Positions 1 to 12,000 of a stretch of DNA of 64,000 nucleotides are shown here, one piece after another. Made by a program: the position numbers and the translations under genes. How positions within the stretch are numbered: position 1 is the first letter of the stretch; every line of letters begins with the position of its first letter. The notes beneath the pieces are model-generated. The model worked only from the letters and a program-made list of their open reading frames with translations. It made no database searches and was not told where the DNA came from. This DNA is from Acephala macrosclerotiorum (taxonomy: Eukaryota; Ascomycota; Leotiomycetes; Helotiales; Mollisiaceae), in contig MU119259.1 in the NCBI GenBank assembly GCA_014904845.1, positions 186,001-250,000 on the forward strand, written 5' to 3'.

Positions 1-1633
1 TTCGCCGCTGCGTTATCTGGAATGAATAATTCTTTGCTCGTGGCTGCACCTTCCGCGTGGTATGAAGGCCTCTTCGCTGTGAAGTCACAGATCCAGAAGT
101 CGTAGCTCCACTGCTGGCACGACCTGAATTGTCTAGAAGGGTCTTCATCGTATCTCCAAGCTTGGATGGATGGTTGACAATCGTAACTCCTACATCTTCT
201 AAATGTCTGATTTTTGTCAAGGCATCAGACTCTCCTGGTAAAGTGAAAGCACCAGCATGTCCCATCACTCTCCCTTGAGCAACATGAATGCCACCAATAA
301 GTGCAGAAATAGGCCTGTTCAATGGTCAGCACGAATCATTACAGACCACCTCTCACGAAAGTAAGATTACTTAGGATTTGATGTGCGTTTCCGATAGTCT
401 CGAATCCATTCCGCAGCTTCTAGCTCTGCTTCACCACCAATCTCTCCAATGAGAATGATGCCTTCGGTTTCATCATCATGCTCGAAGATCTTGAGTGCAT
501 CGACGAAATTAGTCCCTGCGAGAACATCACCTCCCATACCAATGCAGAGACTTTGGCCAAGCCCAGATCGTGTTGTTGATGCTACAGCTATCCTAATGTC
601 AGCATCTGTATTGAAAATCGGCCAGGAATGAACTTGCCTTCATAGCTAAGGGTCCCAGACTTTGCAATGATTCCAATTCGACCTGGCATGAAACATGGTA
701 AAGGTTGGAAACCTATCCTGCATTTTCCAATTGCAGATATAATCCCAGGAGCATTTGCACCGACAAATCTTGACTTCGATTGGGTTTTAAGAATTGAGTG
801 TATCTAGAAATATCAATAACTACATTTAAAAGGCGGCATGTAGCATCATACTCTCATGATGTCGTGAATTGGTATACTGTGAATAATTTAGTATACGTTT
901 CCACACCCTAGACACGTCAAGGTAATTGGAATGGGACATGGGAGGGAAATGCCCTTTAAAAGCTTCACTTGAGCCGAGAGAGCCACGAGTATGAGGGGAG
1001 GTCCAAGAAGTACATACTGCTCGGCGACTGCTACAACCAGAGGTACCTAGGAGGAGAGTATTAGCATACCTCAAGGTTCGATGGGAAAGGGGTCTAACAG
1101 TCTTACCTCTGCATCAATTGCCTCTTCTATGGCTGCCGGTGCTTGATGAGCTGCAACATATATACCCGTGGCATCTGGTTTCAGCTTCTCCATTGCCTGC
1201 CATTGTATTCTCTTAGTGGTAAGTCGTCATGGATAGAAGAGGCAATACCTCGCGAACAGTGGGGAGCACAGGAAGTCCGAGATGCTCTCCATTCTTTCCA
1301 GGAGTTACTCCGCCAACAATATTGGTACCCCATGCTATAGATTCTTTCGCATTTGCTGTTGCCTGGCGGATTTTTAGCAATTATCGATCGCAACCTTTAG
1401 AAGGTGCTCACTTGTCTTCCTGATCATCTTGTCAGCTGATTCAATTGAAGGGTGGGCGAATAGATATTTGCTCCAAATTTACCTGTGAAACCTTGAAATA
1501 TGACCCGTGTATGCTTCCCGATCTTCAAATTTGAAATAGTATCTGAATATGATCCGTGATGAGAAGAACTGCTGAAATGTCTTTTAGTCCACGTGCAAGT
1601 ACTTCGACCCCGCAGTATATGCCGTGGAACCAT
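1..1633 (-). CDS. Succinate-CoA ligase alpha-type protein, mitochondrial; 3' end off the left edge, probably fused to a beta-like part
   Basis: Alpha subunits of succinyl-CoA synthetase bind CoA and carry a phospho-histidine in the TCA-cycle step that makes succinate plus NTP. My model on the minus strand has eight exons: 1633-1472, 1362-1249, 1196-1107, 1046-1018, 876-852, 803-638, 587-371 and 314 to the edge. The first about 30 residues (Arg/Ser-rich, no acids, ending in a Ser run) look like a mitochondrial presequence. Then come the CoA-binding motif GFTGK, the block [48 protein letters not shown], and the catalytic-His motif MGHAGAF. After the usual alpha-subunit end ([14 protein letters not shown]) the frame stays open through a Ser/Thr linker and a second basic stretch beginning [10 protein letters not shown], so a fused beta-like half is likely beyond the window. 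Introns 1 (gcaaat) and 6 (gcaagt) need GC donors to stay in frame. Family assignment is firm; exon 1-2 junction and the fusion are inference. Confidence 0.85.
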
Positions 1634-2190
1634 GACGGGCTGAGATCTTGCTGCAGAATGATCGACAAAGACTTCTTGAATATGTACAATCTGCCTGAAT
1701 AATAGACTTCTTGCTGAAGACCGAAGTGTATGCTTGTGTAAATAGTAGAGGAATGATTTCGAAGTAATTCTATTACGGCTAACCAGTATCCGAGGCCGGG
1801 AATAGCAGCGGAGTTGCTCTTCCCCACAGACACGTGCCGAACTTGCGGGGTGTCTCGAAGGATTGAAGTAATTGCCCTTGCATCATAATTCTCTGGTACG
1901 GCTGCTGAGGCTGACTACGAGGAGGTTGATAGGCTTTTCCTATGGTGCAGGCTATGGCCATCTGACCGAGTTTGGATCTTGATCAGAAAGTGGTCTGGGA
2001 CAATTCACGGATGATTTCCAGCAGTGCGTGGCATCCCCGCTATTCGTACATTCTTCCAGACTCCCCCACAAAATTGTGTGTCCTTTCACCACACAGTAAG
2101 CTCGGACAAGTGTTTATATACTTATATATCTCTCGTATGAGGTCAGTTTTAGAGACATATAGCTGCCATTGACACTCCAGGTCTCTCAGA
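1634..2190. other. Divergent intergenic region, no gene seen
   Basis: This stretch separates the minus-strand ligase gene from the plus-strand gene that starts at 2191. Only short overlapping open frames on both strands occur, none with recognisable protein features. It most likely holds the two divergent promoters and 5' leaders. Confidence 0.5.
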
Positions 2191-2799
2191 ATGGCGGAAC
2201 CCAAAGGTTTGTCGGACAGCCTCGGTTGTTCCAGATTCATGCTTACTCGTATTGAGCCCTCGATGCCTCATTGAAGAGCCTGTCACTCAATCCTCAGCCC
2301 TCCAAATCTGCCGCCTCGTTCAAGAAGAAACAGACTGTGTCTGAATCATGGGACGACGAAGAGCTCGAGAATTCTGGCGATGATACAGATAGACCTCTTT
2401 CTCCACAACAATCGGCAGACTATCCCTCAGGTAATCCAGGCCCTTTGAGACATTGAAGACAAACACTTACTGATCCGCTGTTTAGCTCCTCCACCCACTC
2501 CAATATCTCCTTCCACATCGTTTGCACGAGAGACTTTCATAAGCCCATATGGATTCGGCACAGACGGCTCTGCAGATGTAAGAATAGAGAGGGCGAGGCC
2601 GGAGAAGACAGATGCTGTTGCAAAAAGAATGATCGCTGGGGCACTGGGAGTCCGAGCTCCCAAGAAAACGGAGGAGCAGAAGGCATACGATAAGGCGATT
2701 AAAGAGAAGGAGATCAAGAGACGCAACCAGGAGAAAGAAGCTGCTGCTAGAGCTAAGGAAGAGGCTGAACGAGCAAAGGCAGCCGTTTGGGACGATTAG
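2191..2799 (+). CDS. Small conserved fungal protein, acidic with a charged C-terminal helix
   Basis: Three exons, 2191-2206, 2257-2430 and 2486-2799, join in frame (504 bases, 167 residues). The short first exon encodes MAEPK; acceptor tattgag gives ALDASLKSLSLNPQPSKS directly after. The middle has a basic SFKKKQT segment and an acidic SWDDEELENSGDD stretch. The third exon has a Pro/Ser-rich linker and ends in a long Lys/Glu/Ala-rich predicted helix (about the last 50 residues, finishing AAVWDD). No catalytic motif, signal peptide or membrane segment is visible. I recognise the pattern as that of a widespread fungal hypothetical protein but cannot name it. The reading frame and splice signals make a real gene likely; function is unknown. 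Confidence 0.7.
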
Positions 2800-3276
2800 G
2801 TAACCCATGGAAACAATTGCATGGCTTGGCGATCCGGGGTTTGAGATGGTGCATGGCTATGGCGTTGGAATTTTGTATATAGTATTTAATGACAGGAAGC
2901 GACCAAAGGTACTCGACTACTGGAACATGCATACTCACACAGCTTCACTAGCATCATTGAAAATCCTATCTGAAAATAACCCGATTGATTTCGTCTTTAC
3001 CGACAAGCTATGGGCAGAGTTCAGAGACCTCTCTTGGGATATGGCTACTGAAGGTTTCCTCAATTCTCAGGGGCTAGAAATCAGCCTACCCATCTTCCCC
3101 AAAGCAAGCATGCCATGATAAGAGACGCCTTGCACGCCCGCAAATGAAATAGCCCCCATGAAGTCTCCCATACCATATCCGAGATGCAAAACACTCCACC
3201 CCGCCCTTGCCCTAAATCATCTTTCGCCCCTTGATCGCCACTGCATGTGTGTTTTCGTTCAAATCGGTCGGCATAT
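2800..3276. other. Convergent intergenic region
   Basis: 3' flanks of the plus-strand gene ending at 2799 and of the minus-strand SUMO gene ending at 3277. One 103-codon open frame (2807-3118, plus) lies here but begins 8 bases after the preceding stop and shows no family feature, so I treat it as 3' UTR. Confidence 0.5.
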
Positions 3277-3672
3277 CTAGTTCGCGCCACCAATCTGCTC
3301 TTGATGTACTTCGAGAGTATCTCCGTCCTGCATATCGAGCTATTAAGAAAATCATGTCAGCATCTTGACCCAGTGGCGCATTCAGTCATCAAAGATGATA
3401 GCAGCGCAAATGTGATGTCGGTAACTGACCGTGTCTGGACTATCGGTGGGTTGGACACGACTTCCATCGAAGAGGAAACGGACAGATGTTGGTGCCTTGC
3501 CTTGTCTCTCGCAGAAAGCATCCATCAGCTTCTTCAGGGCGGTGGTACGCTTGATCTTGAAGAAGACCTCATTGTTGTTATCGGTGACCTTAATATTGAG
3601 ATGCTCACTCTGGCCAGCACCTTCAGGTTTCTCGGGCGCACCGGGGCTTCCGTTATCGTCAGATCCAGACAT
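3277..3672 (-). CDS. SMT3: SUMO (ubiquitin-like modifier)
   Basis: Two exons, 3672-3430 and 3339-3277, give 101 residues, the usual size of fungal SUMO. Residues 1-22 are a flexible Gly/Pro/Ser/Glu-rich tail. The beta-grasp fold follows: HLNIKVTDNNNEVFFKIKR, then ALKKLMDAFCERQGK and SVRFLFDGSRVQPTDSPDT. The second exon supplies LDMQDGDTLEVHQEQIGGAN. The di-Gly for conjugation is at residues 98-99, followed by a two-residue AN tail that a Ulp-type protease would remove. SUMO is attached to lysines of nuclear proteins through the E1 Aos1-Uba2 and the E2 Ubc9. The intron lies exactly before the conserved LDMQDGDT block, where reading on without splicing loses the C-terminus. A longer open frame upstream (to 4125) is 5' leader. 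Identification is very secure. Confidence 0.96.
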
Positions 3673-4137
3673 TGTGAGAGGAGGTGAACGTGGGTTCTGG
3701 AATTGAGTACTTGTGCGTAAGGCTATCGCACTTCTTAGATGTGGGTTTCGTTGGTATTGAAGTATATGATGTAGACTTACAGTGAGAGTTTGAGGTTGTG
3801 AAGCCTGATCGAGTGGAAGTTCGACCGTGTTTTGCGCGTAAGAACAGTGGTGAGGTTGTAGGAAAGAAGAAGTTGGTGGTGGGGGGAGAAGGGAGGTTAG
3901 CTTCGATTTCAGGCGTGGCGCTAGCGCGTTTTTAACCCCTCCGATTTCTGAATGACTTGGAGCACGAAACTTTGAAGATGAAAGTAACCAGTAGACGCAA
4001 AGTCTAGTCGCCGCTGCCAGGTGAATAGTTATCGACTTATATTTACACGGAGACAAAGTTGAGAGCGAGAGCAGCCTTCCTAAGTATCCCTGTTGTCTCT
4101 TTCCGCTAGATAAAGCTGAAGGCAAGGATTTTCAACA

Positions 4138-4539
4138 ATGGTAGCTGGGATTTTCTTTTGATGTCCCGGCCAGTTGCTGACAATTCGTAAGGTCAAAGAT
4201 GATCTAGCTACAGACCCCCCATGCCATGCTAAAGCGGTAAAATGAAGCAAATATCTATTCTGAACATCACTAATTATTGGATTCTTCAGTGTACCATTCA
4301 AAGTTCGTACCCGAGTCAATAATCCAAAGCGAGGCATGAGGCTGATGCTAGCAGGTTGCCTGGCGAAGAATTCATACAACGAAAAAAAGTGCCGCTTCGA
4401 GGTTGATGCTCTGTATGAGTGTTGCAATGATTTTTATTCTCGTAATGGCGATGGTGCAAAACCAATCAGCTGTCCCCAAGCGTCGTTGTTGCGCCTGAAG
4501 ATGAAGCAGAGGATGGAGGAGTCCAAGTCGAGAAGCTGA
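4138..4539 (+). CDS. CMC4: Cx9C-motif protein Cmc4, mitochondrial intermembrane space
   Basis: Four exons: 4138-4140, 4192-4236, 4290-4302 and 4355-4539, total 81 residues. The first coding exon is only the ATG, followed at once by the donor gtagct; exon 2 begins VKDDLATDPPCHAKA. Joined, the protein has the Cmc4/p8-MTCP1 pattern: cysteines in PCHAKAC and TIQSC, then LAKNSYNEKKC, VDALYECC and the C-terminal block ISCPQASLLRLKMKQR. Such twin-cysteine proteins are oxidised by the Mia40 relay in the intermembrane space; Cmc4's own task is poorly defined. The last exon alone (4336-4539 frame) covers the easily seen part, while exons 1-3 were placed by cysteine spacing. All junctions are GT-AG and in phase. 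Length matches the family. Confidence 0.88.
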
Positions 4540-5044
4540 AGCTCGCCTGAGAGCAACTACTGTAGATAGATATTTCGTCGAACCGGTTAAATTCCAATAG
4601 GCCTTGGGGCTTTTCATACTAATATGTATCTCAAGAAATGTAACACTCCAGGTTTACTGCCCACCTTCAGCCCGTGAGGTCAGGGAACGGAAACAGGAAG
4701 TATCGAATTCGCTCTAGGCGATCATGAGCGCGCAAGAGACCCTGAGGGCCTGAACAAACAATGATGGTTACTCCAGAGGAGGCTTGTTCCGAGACTCTAT
4801 TTAGACTCGCCTTGACATTATGTTGGAGACAGCAGAGATTTTGCAAAGCTCGCGAGATTTTATGCTGCGGTCCCACCCACCACGCTAGTCCTGTTTCTCG
4901 CTAGCCTTAGCTTCTCAAGGCGCGTACTTTCGAGCGTCAACGTCAAAAGTATTTGCTTGCATCTAATTTCGCGCGCAGAGAACTCTGGGTCACAACCACA
5001 ACATCGACAACCTTTATTTCGGGAAGGTGCGATCTTCTGCAATC
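4540..5044. other. Intergenic region between CMC4 and NUP84
   Basis: 3' flank of CMC4 and promoter or leader of the nucleoporin gene. Nothing with coding character is visible on either strand. Confidence 0.45.
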
Positions 5045-8000
5045 ATGGCGCCAATGACACGCAGCAACGCGCTGGTCTCTCTCTCAGATGGACTGCCTCT
5101 TCCACCTCAAGTACAAGCTCCTGTTTATTGCTTGAATGGCCATGCTGACTTACTTTCTCAACAGCCGCGATATCGAGAAGCTAGCTGGCAGTTTGTACCG
5201 GTCAGTGTCTGCCACTGGAGTTGTCTTTTACTTGGACTGATTTTATTTTCGCAGCCCGAATCTCGATCCGAACGTGAGCTCTCTGAAGAGCCAGCTTCTT
5301 CATACAATGAGAGCGCAGATGCCGCGTCTAGAGCTGGAGATGAAGATTATGGTCAGTACTCGCTAGATGTGTATACTTGTCAAGCTACTGCAGAACTATG
5401 ATTGACATTCCGCTTGTAGAATATGAGAATCCACCACCTCTCACGAGCCCTGAGGACCATGAAGACATCCTTCACCCACTTCGAGAAGCTGCGAATCGAG
5501 TTGGACGGGAAGTGGAACGCTTTGCCGAAGTTTTGGATGCATACAATCCTAAAAGAGCCACAGTCAACGAGGAACGACAGGAGATGATGTTCGACCTTAT
5601 CGATCTTTATCATGGTGTTGCAAAAGACACAGTCCAACGCCTGAAAAGGGAACACGCCCACGACTTACGAAAGCTTAGACGTCAATCGAGGAAAAATATG
5701 CCTAGCTATGAGGTTCCTACCACGGACGATGAGATGGATATAGAAGAGTCTGAGGAAGGATCTCCGTACCCCGAACAGCAGACGAACCTGAGAGATCTGG
5801 AGCGCTGGAAACAGGAAGCAGAGACCTGGGATCTATTACGTCGCCTCGTTCATCTCCGTTTCGCATCACCAACCTCTGCCACGTCAACGTTGGCTACCCC
5901 GATCCATCAATATTCTACCGAACGTGATATCTGGGAGAATTTCCTCGAGACGGACAAACTCGCGCTAGAGAGAAGGACTGTTCTTCGATGGTTGGAAGAA
6001 ACGGCTGATGATTCTCGCGAGAAGATACACGATCTCGTTCAGGATCTCCAGCAGAATGCTGACCGGGGAGAGATCACTGCTTACGGTTGGATTCATACTA
6101 GGCTGGCAGTTAAGCAGTTCAAGCGTCAAGCTTCTACTTCTGGGCCCCTCAACCCATCATCTCAAGATGTCCAACGAAGTCTTTTCAATTCTGCTGGAAC
6201 AGAACCTCTGGTTACCCAGCTCGACCCTGATGCTACGACAAGGCAGAGCCGACGTTTAGAGGTTCAAGATGAGCATTTTGAACGTTCTATTTGGTTGGCA
6301 TGCTACGAGATGCTACGCCGTGGTTGGGACCCAGCACGCATTCGAGAAACCTGTGAGGAGTACACCGAGGTTTGGAGAGCTGTCAGCATGTCAGGCTTCC
6401 CGGACCAGAGATCAGAAGAGGACGAAACCTCTAATGATATAGGAGCAAGCTCTCTCTGGCGACGAATGTGTTTCACTTTGGCTCGTAATGGAGGAGGAGA
6501 CGACTATGAGCGAGCAGTTTATGGTTTGCTGAGTGGGGATATTTCCAGCGTGGAAGCAGTCTGCGAATCATGGGACGACTTCCTATTTGCTCACTACAAT
6601 GCGCTGCTGAGAACACAATTCGATAGCTACTTAGGGAGGGTGAGGCCTCAGAACCTAAAGCTACTTGGTTCTGCTGGGGTATTCGACGCAGTACAATTTT
6701 ACGGGGACTCGCACTCCGCTGGAAAGAGACTTATTGGCAACCTTCAAAGCGATCCTCGGATCTCCAACGAGACAATGCAGCCCATGAAGATGCTCCAAGG
6801 AGTTCTGATTGCAAACGACTTTTCGAACTTCATCTACCAGCAGGGTTTAGCGCTTTCGAAATTTGCTAATGCGACGGGCATTTCAAGTCTCATTCCCCCA
6901 ACTGCAAAACAACCGGAGAATGAGGACGTCACTAAGTACATTGCTCTGGACGATCATGACAGCCTGAGAGTGTTCACTCACGTCTTGCTGGTATTCATGG
7001 GACTCGGCCTTGATCTAGGCGGTGTCTTTCGCGAAATTGACGTAGAGAATGTTATTGTTGCATACATTAGCTTCCTTCGACTTGCCGGCAAGGAGGAGCT
7101 AATCCCCTTGTACTCCTCTCAGTTGTCTGGAGAGCGAAGGTACGCGATCCTTTGTCGGAACCTTATCGACGTCACCGACCACGAGCAACGTGTTACTCAG
7201 ATCAAGTTGATGAGGGAACTAGGGCTTGATGTTCAAAAATTTGTCGAATATCAGGCACGATTCCTGGTCGATGACTACAAAGACACTGTTTCTGGGTTCC
7301 CTGCTTCTGGAAATTTCAAACTTTTCGACGATGCCCCAGTGCCTAGAGGATCATATAGAGGGGTTCGAAGGGACTTCTTTGGCGACGATCCTGACAAAAT
7401 CGACAGGATTGACATGCTGTTGATTAGAAGTCTTGAGTGGTATCTCTTGGTAGATGGGATGTGGAGTCAAACCTTTTATGTCGGGACTCTGCTATATGTG
7501 CGATTCTTCAGTTAGTCACATCCATCAACCTTTCCTTGTTATCACTAACTCGTTTTCGTAGAACATATGCATCTCAATGCGGCTCGAAAGCTCGCCGTGA
7601 GAGTTCCAGCTGGGATGATCGCGCAAGTCAAGACCCGAGCAATTCTTGGAGATAGTTTTGACTTTGATGCGCTTGAATCAGGAGAGGATGAGGACTTGAC
7701 CGAGGTGCTTGATGGTTCTGCTGATCAGAAGAAGCTGTTACGGAAGCATCTACTTGACGAGGCAAGGAATTATCGCGAGCTCGAATGGCTAATAGAATGC
7801 CTCGACAATATCGAGACAGTAGCGAGTATGGAAAGCTTGGTCAAGGAGTAAGCCTCGATCTCACGTTTTACCTAGAATCTCCACTGACTTGCTACTTCAG
7901 AAAGAATCAGCAGCCAAATGCAATTGGAAAAAGCTGGAGGCAGGAATTGGCAAGCGCTTTCAAGCCAACGAAGATATCCGTGCAACCGCTGTTAAAGGGT

Positions 8001-8420
8001 TGGCTGACCACATATCAAAGAAGTACCTACTCATCCCTAACCCGCCCGTTACTTGTGAATCTAACATGTTCTGCAGAGGACCTGGAACCCGATCTCAGAC
8101 TTCTCCGACGAGCTTACCTTCCAGAGACACTCCTGGCTTACATCACCTCATTGCAGTTTGCAGGCCAGAAGCTCAGTCGTGAATTCTTGCTCGAATGTAT
8201 GGACTTTTCCACCCTGGTGGCTGATGAAGACTCCGATCTGCTTGAAGTATTTATGAGAACTGGGCGAATGCAGGAGCTGGTTGAGATTCTTGCTTTCGCG
8301 AGCAAGAACCTGCTGCTAGTAACATCGGAGAAGCCAGGATCCTCGACGAGCAAGAAGATGAGAATGAAAGGACAGACACATGAGTTGTGGAGTGTCAAAC
8401 CAATGAAGGCTCAGGAGTGA
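5045..8420 (+). CDS. NUP84: Nucleoporin Nup84/Nup107, Y-complex subunit
   Basis: Seven exons (5045-5110, 5165-5200, 5255-5351, 5420-7510, 7562-7847, 7901-8022, 8077-8420) give 1013 residues, typical of fungal Nup84/Nup107. The N-terminal about 70 residues are variable and Ser/Pro-rich; the helical solenoid starts around NPPPLTSPEDHEDILHPL, followed by FDLIDLYHGVAKDTVQRL, a charged acidic stretch (DDEMDIEESEEGS) and helical repeats to the end. Near the C-terminus are SLEWYLLVDGMW, SVQPLLKGWL and LRRAYLPETLLAY, positions conserved in this family. Nup84 is a scaffold protein of the nuclear pore outer-ring complex and pairs with Nup133. The intron in exon 6-7 (gtacct to ctgcag) was chosen because it gives KDLEPDLRLL although the unspliced frame is also open. 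The ATG at 5045 is the first in the frame. No break seen. Confidence 0.93.
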
Positions 8421-9061
8421 TTCCTTGGGTCGGTGGCGACAGGTTGTTCAGGCAAAGAATCAGACAGCCGTGCTTCGAGGAATGGCATATGTACGATAAT
8501 GTTGTATGATAGATGGACGTCTCTAAAAAGGGGGATAGCATTGGCTGAATATCATATCATACATTTTGAGAGCGGGCATTGGTTGCACAGGATTATGTAG
8601 CATCACCTTTTGTGCGAACAGATGTGCTGAGTGGTCAGATAGTCGTGTCGACATCAATATCAACTTGTGCTGCGCCACCACTACTTCTTGATGATGATCG
8701 CCTGAACACCTATGCCTCGCGTTCAACACCTAGGCCAGATAATGTATAGTATTCTGAATGTAGGAAAATAACATGAGCAGTAGCACAATTGACCGCATTA
8801 GAATTGCACGTTGATCTATTCTACAGCATAGATTATTCCTAGGGAGGCTGGCTGTTCACTACTGATATGATATGTATTTATAGTCCTCAGCACTGAGGGC
8901 TGTGAGTGGCCGAGCGGTGCCTCTGGGTCACGGTTGGACGAGGCTTGTTACTTAAGCGGGATGGCTGGTTATCCTCGTCGCATCGAGCACCTACTTGCCT
9001 ACATCCAAGAAGCACACATGTGCCATGCGATGGCGATAACCTCGAGGTTCAATCCGCGATT
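8421..9061. other. Intergenic region upstream of the AT-hook gene
   Basis: The plus-strand frame of the next gene is open back to 8906 but the codons there (rich in Cys, Trp, Arg) do not look like the rest of the protein, so I regard 8906-9061 as leader. A tRNA-like A-box and B-box occur at about 8906 and 9045 but do not make a tRNA (see rejected items). Confidence 0.45.
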
Positions 9062-12000
9062 ATGGCAACTGCCCCTCTGGGCCGCGCAGCAGTTGTAGCT
9101 AACGGACAGGGCCAATTCCGCTTCACGCAGTTCGTCGATCCTCGTAACGCGCTGGGACATTCAACAAACGCGAGGACCGATGCTCAGCGCTCAGCAGCAC
9201 CGTGTATTTCTGACATAGAGCAGATGGCGCAAGCTCCTCGCCCTTCATCGGGCCAGAATCAAGATCGAACGTCGTCCGCGGCGCCTTCGAGAAACACACC
9301 TCTTGATCACAATCCGACCAATTCTCCAGCAGGCCTTGCTGCACTCGAGCTGGTCGAGCTGACATCGAACCCGATAATCGAAGGCATACTCGGCCCCAAC
9401 AAGGACGGCAGAGTGAGGAACCCGGTGCCCAGTAAATTGAAGGGGAAGACGGATAATAAGCAAGGGAACTTTGCTGTTATGCACATGGGGCTTGCCATGA
9501 GTCCGGGAAAGAAAAACGAAGGCCAGGGGAAAGAAGCTGCGGCTGAGCGTGATGCGGCTGCCAGAAGGACGAGTGAGAACACCGCATCTCGAGCAAAAGC
9601 GGCGCAGTCTGAAAAATACGTGCCTCCAAAGAAGAGAGGTCTAGAGGCGAGCTTGGATGGCCCTTCAAGTCGTGGGTCACCATTTTCTCGAGATGATCAC
9701 AAGCAGCGTGGCAGACCTTTAGCACCGGACGAAACGAAGGTTGAGCAAGCTCGACTACTTACCCTTCTGCGGAGTATCAATCCCGTAACTGTGGTTGACC
9801 AGATCTGCAAAGCTGTCGCGTATTTTGGAGGAATACCTGGTGCCCCACCTCCAGAGGATGGGATTTTCCCCGAAAGCGCTAACACAAGAGAGACGGGCGC
9901 CTTATTCATCGGTTGGCTGGCAGAAATATTTCCTGATGTTTCAGCACGAAGTCCTGAGATACCAAGAGACGCTGGACCCTCTTCTGGCAAAAAGAAGGGA
10001 AAACCAATCAAGGGGAAAACAGAGCCAGATGCTGAGCCTCCCAATTCGAGGAATGGCTATGGATACGGGCCAGCAGTATCTGGGCCAGCGGTATCTGCAC
10101 CAGCTTGGGGGTTGCCTCCGTCTCTTGGACTGGTAAATACTCCGCAAATCACGCCCGTTCCATTGCCGGAACTGAAGGTATTTCCCAATGCTGTTCAAAG
10201 CAAGCAAGCCGAACAACCAAATCCTTCCACACCCATCACGACAAAGCAGCAATTAGACGAAAACATGGATGGGAATACCTCGACGAGCAAGCGGAGGCGA
10301 GGCAGACCAAAAGGTTCTACGAACAAGAACAAGGGACGAGGTGAAGGAGGACAAGGAGCACTAGAGGGCTCTGGCCCCAATGCTCAACACGAAGGGATGC
10401 AAGGTCAACAAGGCTCAGAGTCCCCTCAAGCACAAGCTATCATAACCAAGCCCGCTCAATCGAACACAACCGCCCCTCCATCTGCACCACCATCTTTTAC
10501 TCCCGTTGCAAACAATCAAACGACTACTTCGAAGCCACTTCAGGGGCTTCAGTACCCTGAACAGTCATGGGCAAGTAGTTTCCCACAGAATCAAGCGACA
10601 AACCCTTCAAATCTTCCACAGGTAGACGAGCTCAGTCCCGAGGAGAGAGCTGTTGTGGAAGCCTTCAGACATCATGGACCCGAGACGAGTGTTGTCCCAT
10701 CTCCGGTCACAACTTCGAAGCCTCCGCCGGAGACTGGCCAGAAGCGCAAGCGCGCACCTCCGAAGCCTAAACCAACTGCTACATCAATGCCAGCGTTCCA
10801 GCCAGAGAGCTCTCAGTCTGTACAGAATGTGGGGAATCAAGGCATGGGAGCTCAGAATATCGGAAACAAGAACCTGGGAAATCAGAATGTGGGAAACCAT
10901 AATATGGGCAATCTAGGAAATGTTCCTGTCACTAATGAGAGCGCAATGACAATGGCTAAGGAGGGGCTTCAGTGGGCTGCAGTAGATACAACAGCTCAAG
11001 CTCCTCCTCCTGCTAAACGCCCTCGGCAAAGGAAACCAAAAGCTCCCACAACAAATGACCCACCCTCACGAACTCAGACTGCTTCTGTCGCCAGCGCTGC
11101 TACTCCTCCCATACCTCCAAGCACAATTCCTGATTCTCAGGCCACAGTTTCTCAACAAAGTATACCTCCAACCCGGCCACCAGCAGAAGGGCTCGAGGCT
11201 CACTATGAGAGGTTTGCCAGCCTTCAGCAACAGCAAAACGGTCGAAGCACTCCACCCGTGTCTCAACAGCAGGTTCGCCAGCAGCCAAAACCACCCTCAG
11301 TTCCACCACAGCAGCCCAGTCCTCAGATACAGCAACATCAGCTTCAGCAACATCAGATGCAACATCAAAAATCGCAGCAAAGCCATCAGCAGAATGCTCA
11401 GCAAAACATCCGCCAGAACACTCAGCAAAGTGTTCAGCAAAATGTACAACAGAGCGTTCAGCAAGCTGTGCAGCCAAGTGTGCAACGAGAAGAACCAAAG
11501 ATGACCCAAGCGACATCGCGGCCCTCGTCAACGACATTTTACAATCAACGCAGTCAAGCATCAAGTAGCTACAGCCAGCAGTATCCTTCTCACCAGCCGT
11601 CACAACTTTATGGCACGCATCAAGCGTCACCTCAGATGAGCAATAATAGCTATCGAAGTTCCAGCACACATACGCTGGCTCAAGCTTCACCTCAATTCTC
11701 TCAGGCAGAAAATACATATAGGACCACCAGCCCACACACCATTGCTCAACCCTCTCCTTCCTTCTCCCAACCCGACAACACCTTCAGGAACACCAGTACA
11801 CATAATATTACACAGCCATCGCCGGCATACTCTCAAGCAGAAAATCCCTACAGGACTGCAAGCACACATTCTATGGCTCAGCCGTCACCCTCGTACACAA
11901 CTTCACGCTCGCATACACAAACTCAACCTTCTCACCAGAACCACTACAGCCACTTCTCAGACTCGTCGTACATCGATCTTCCAACCCTGGAATCTCTCGG

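Noticed and set aside
2807..3118. 103-codon plus-strand open frame after the small conserved gene
   Set aside because: It begins 8 bases after the preceding stop, has no family feature and lies where a 3' UTR is expected.
8906..9060. tRNA-like A-box (tggccgagcggt) and B-box-like sequence (ggttcaatcc)
   Set aside because: The two lie about 140 bases apart, the seven bases before the A-box have no complementary acceptor strand downstream, and no anticodon arm could be folded.
11100..11735. 211-codon minus-strand frame
   Set aside because: It is the antisense shadow of the Gln-rich repeats of the AT-hook gene.
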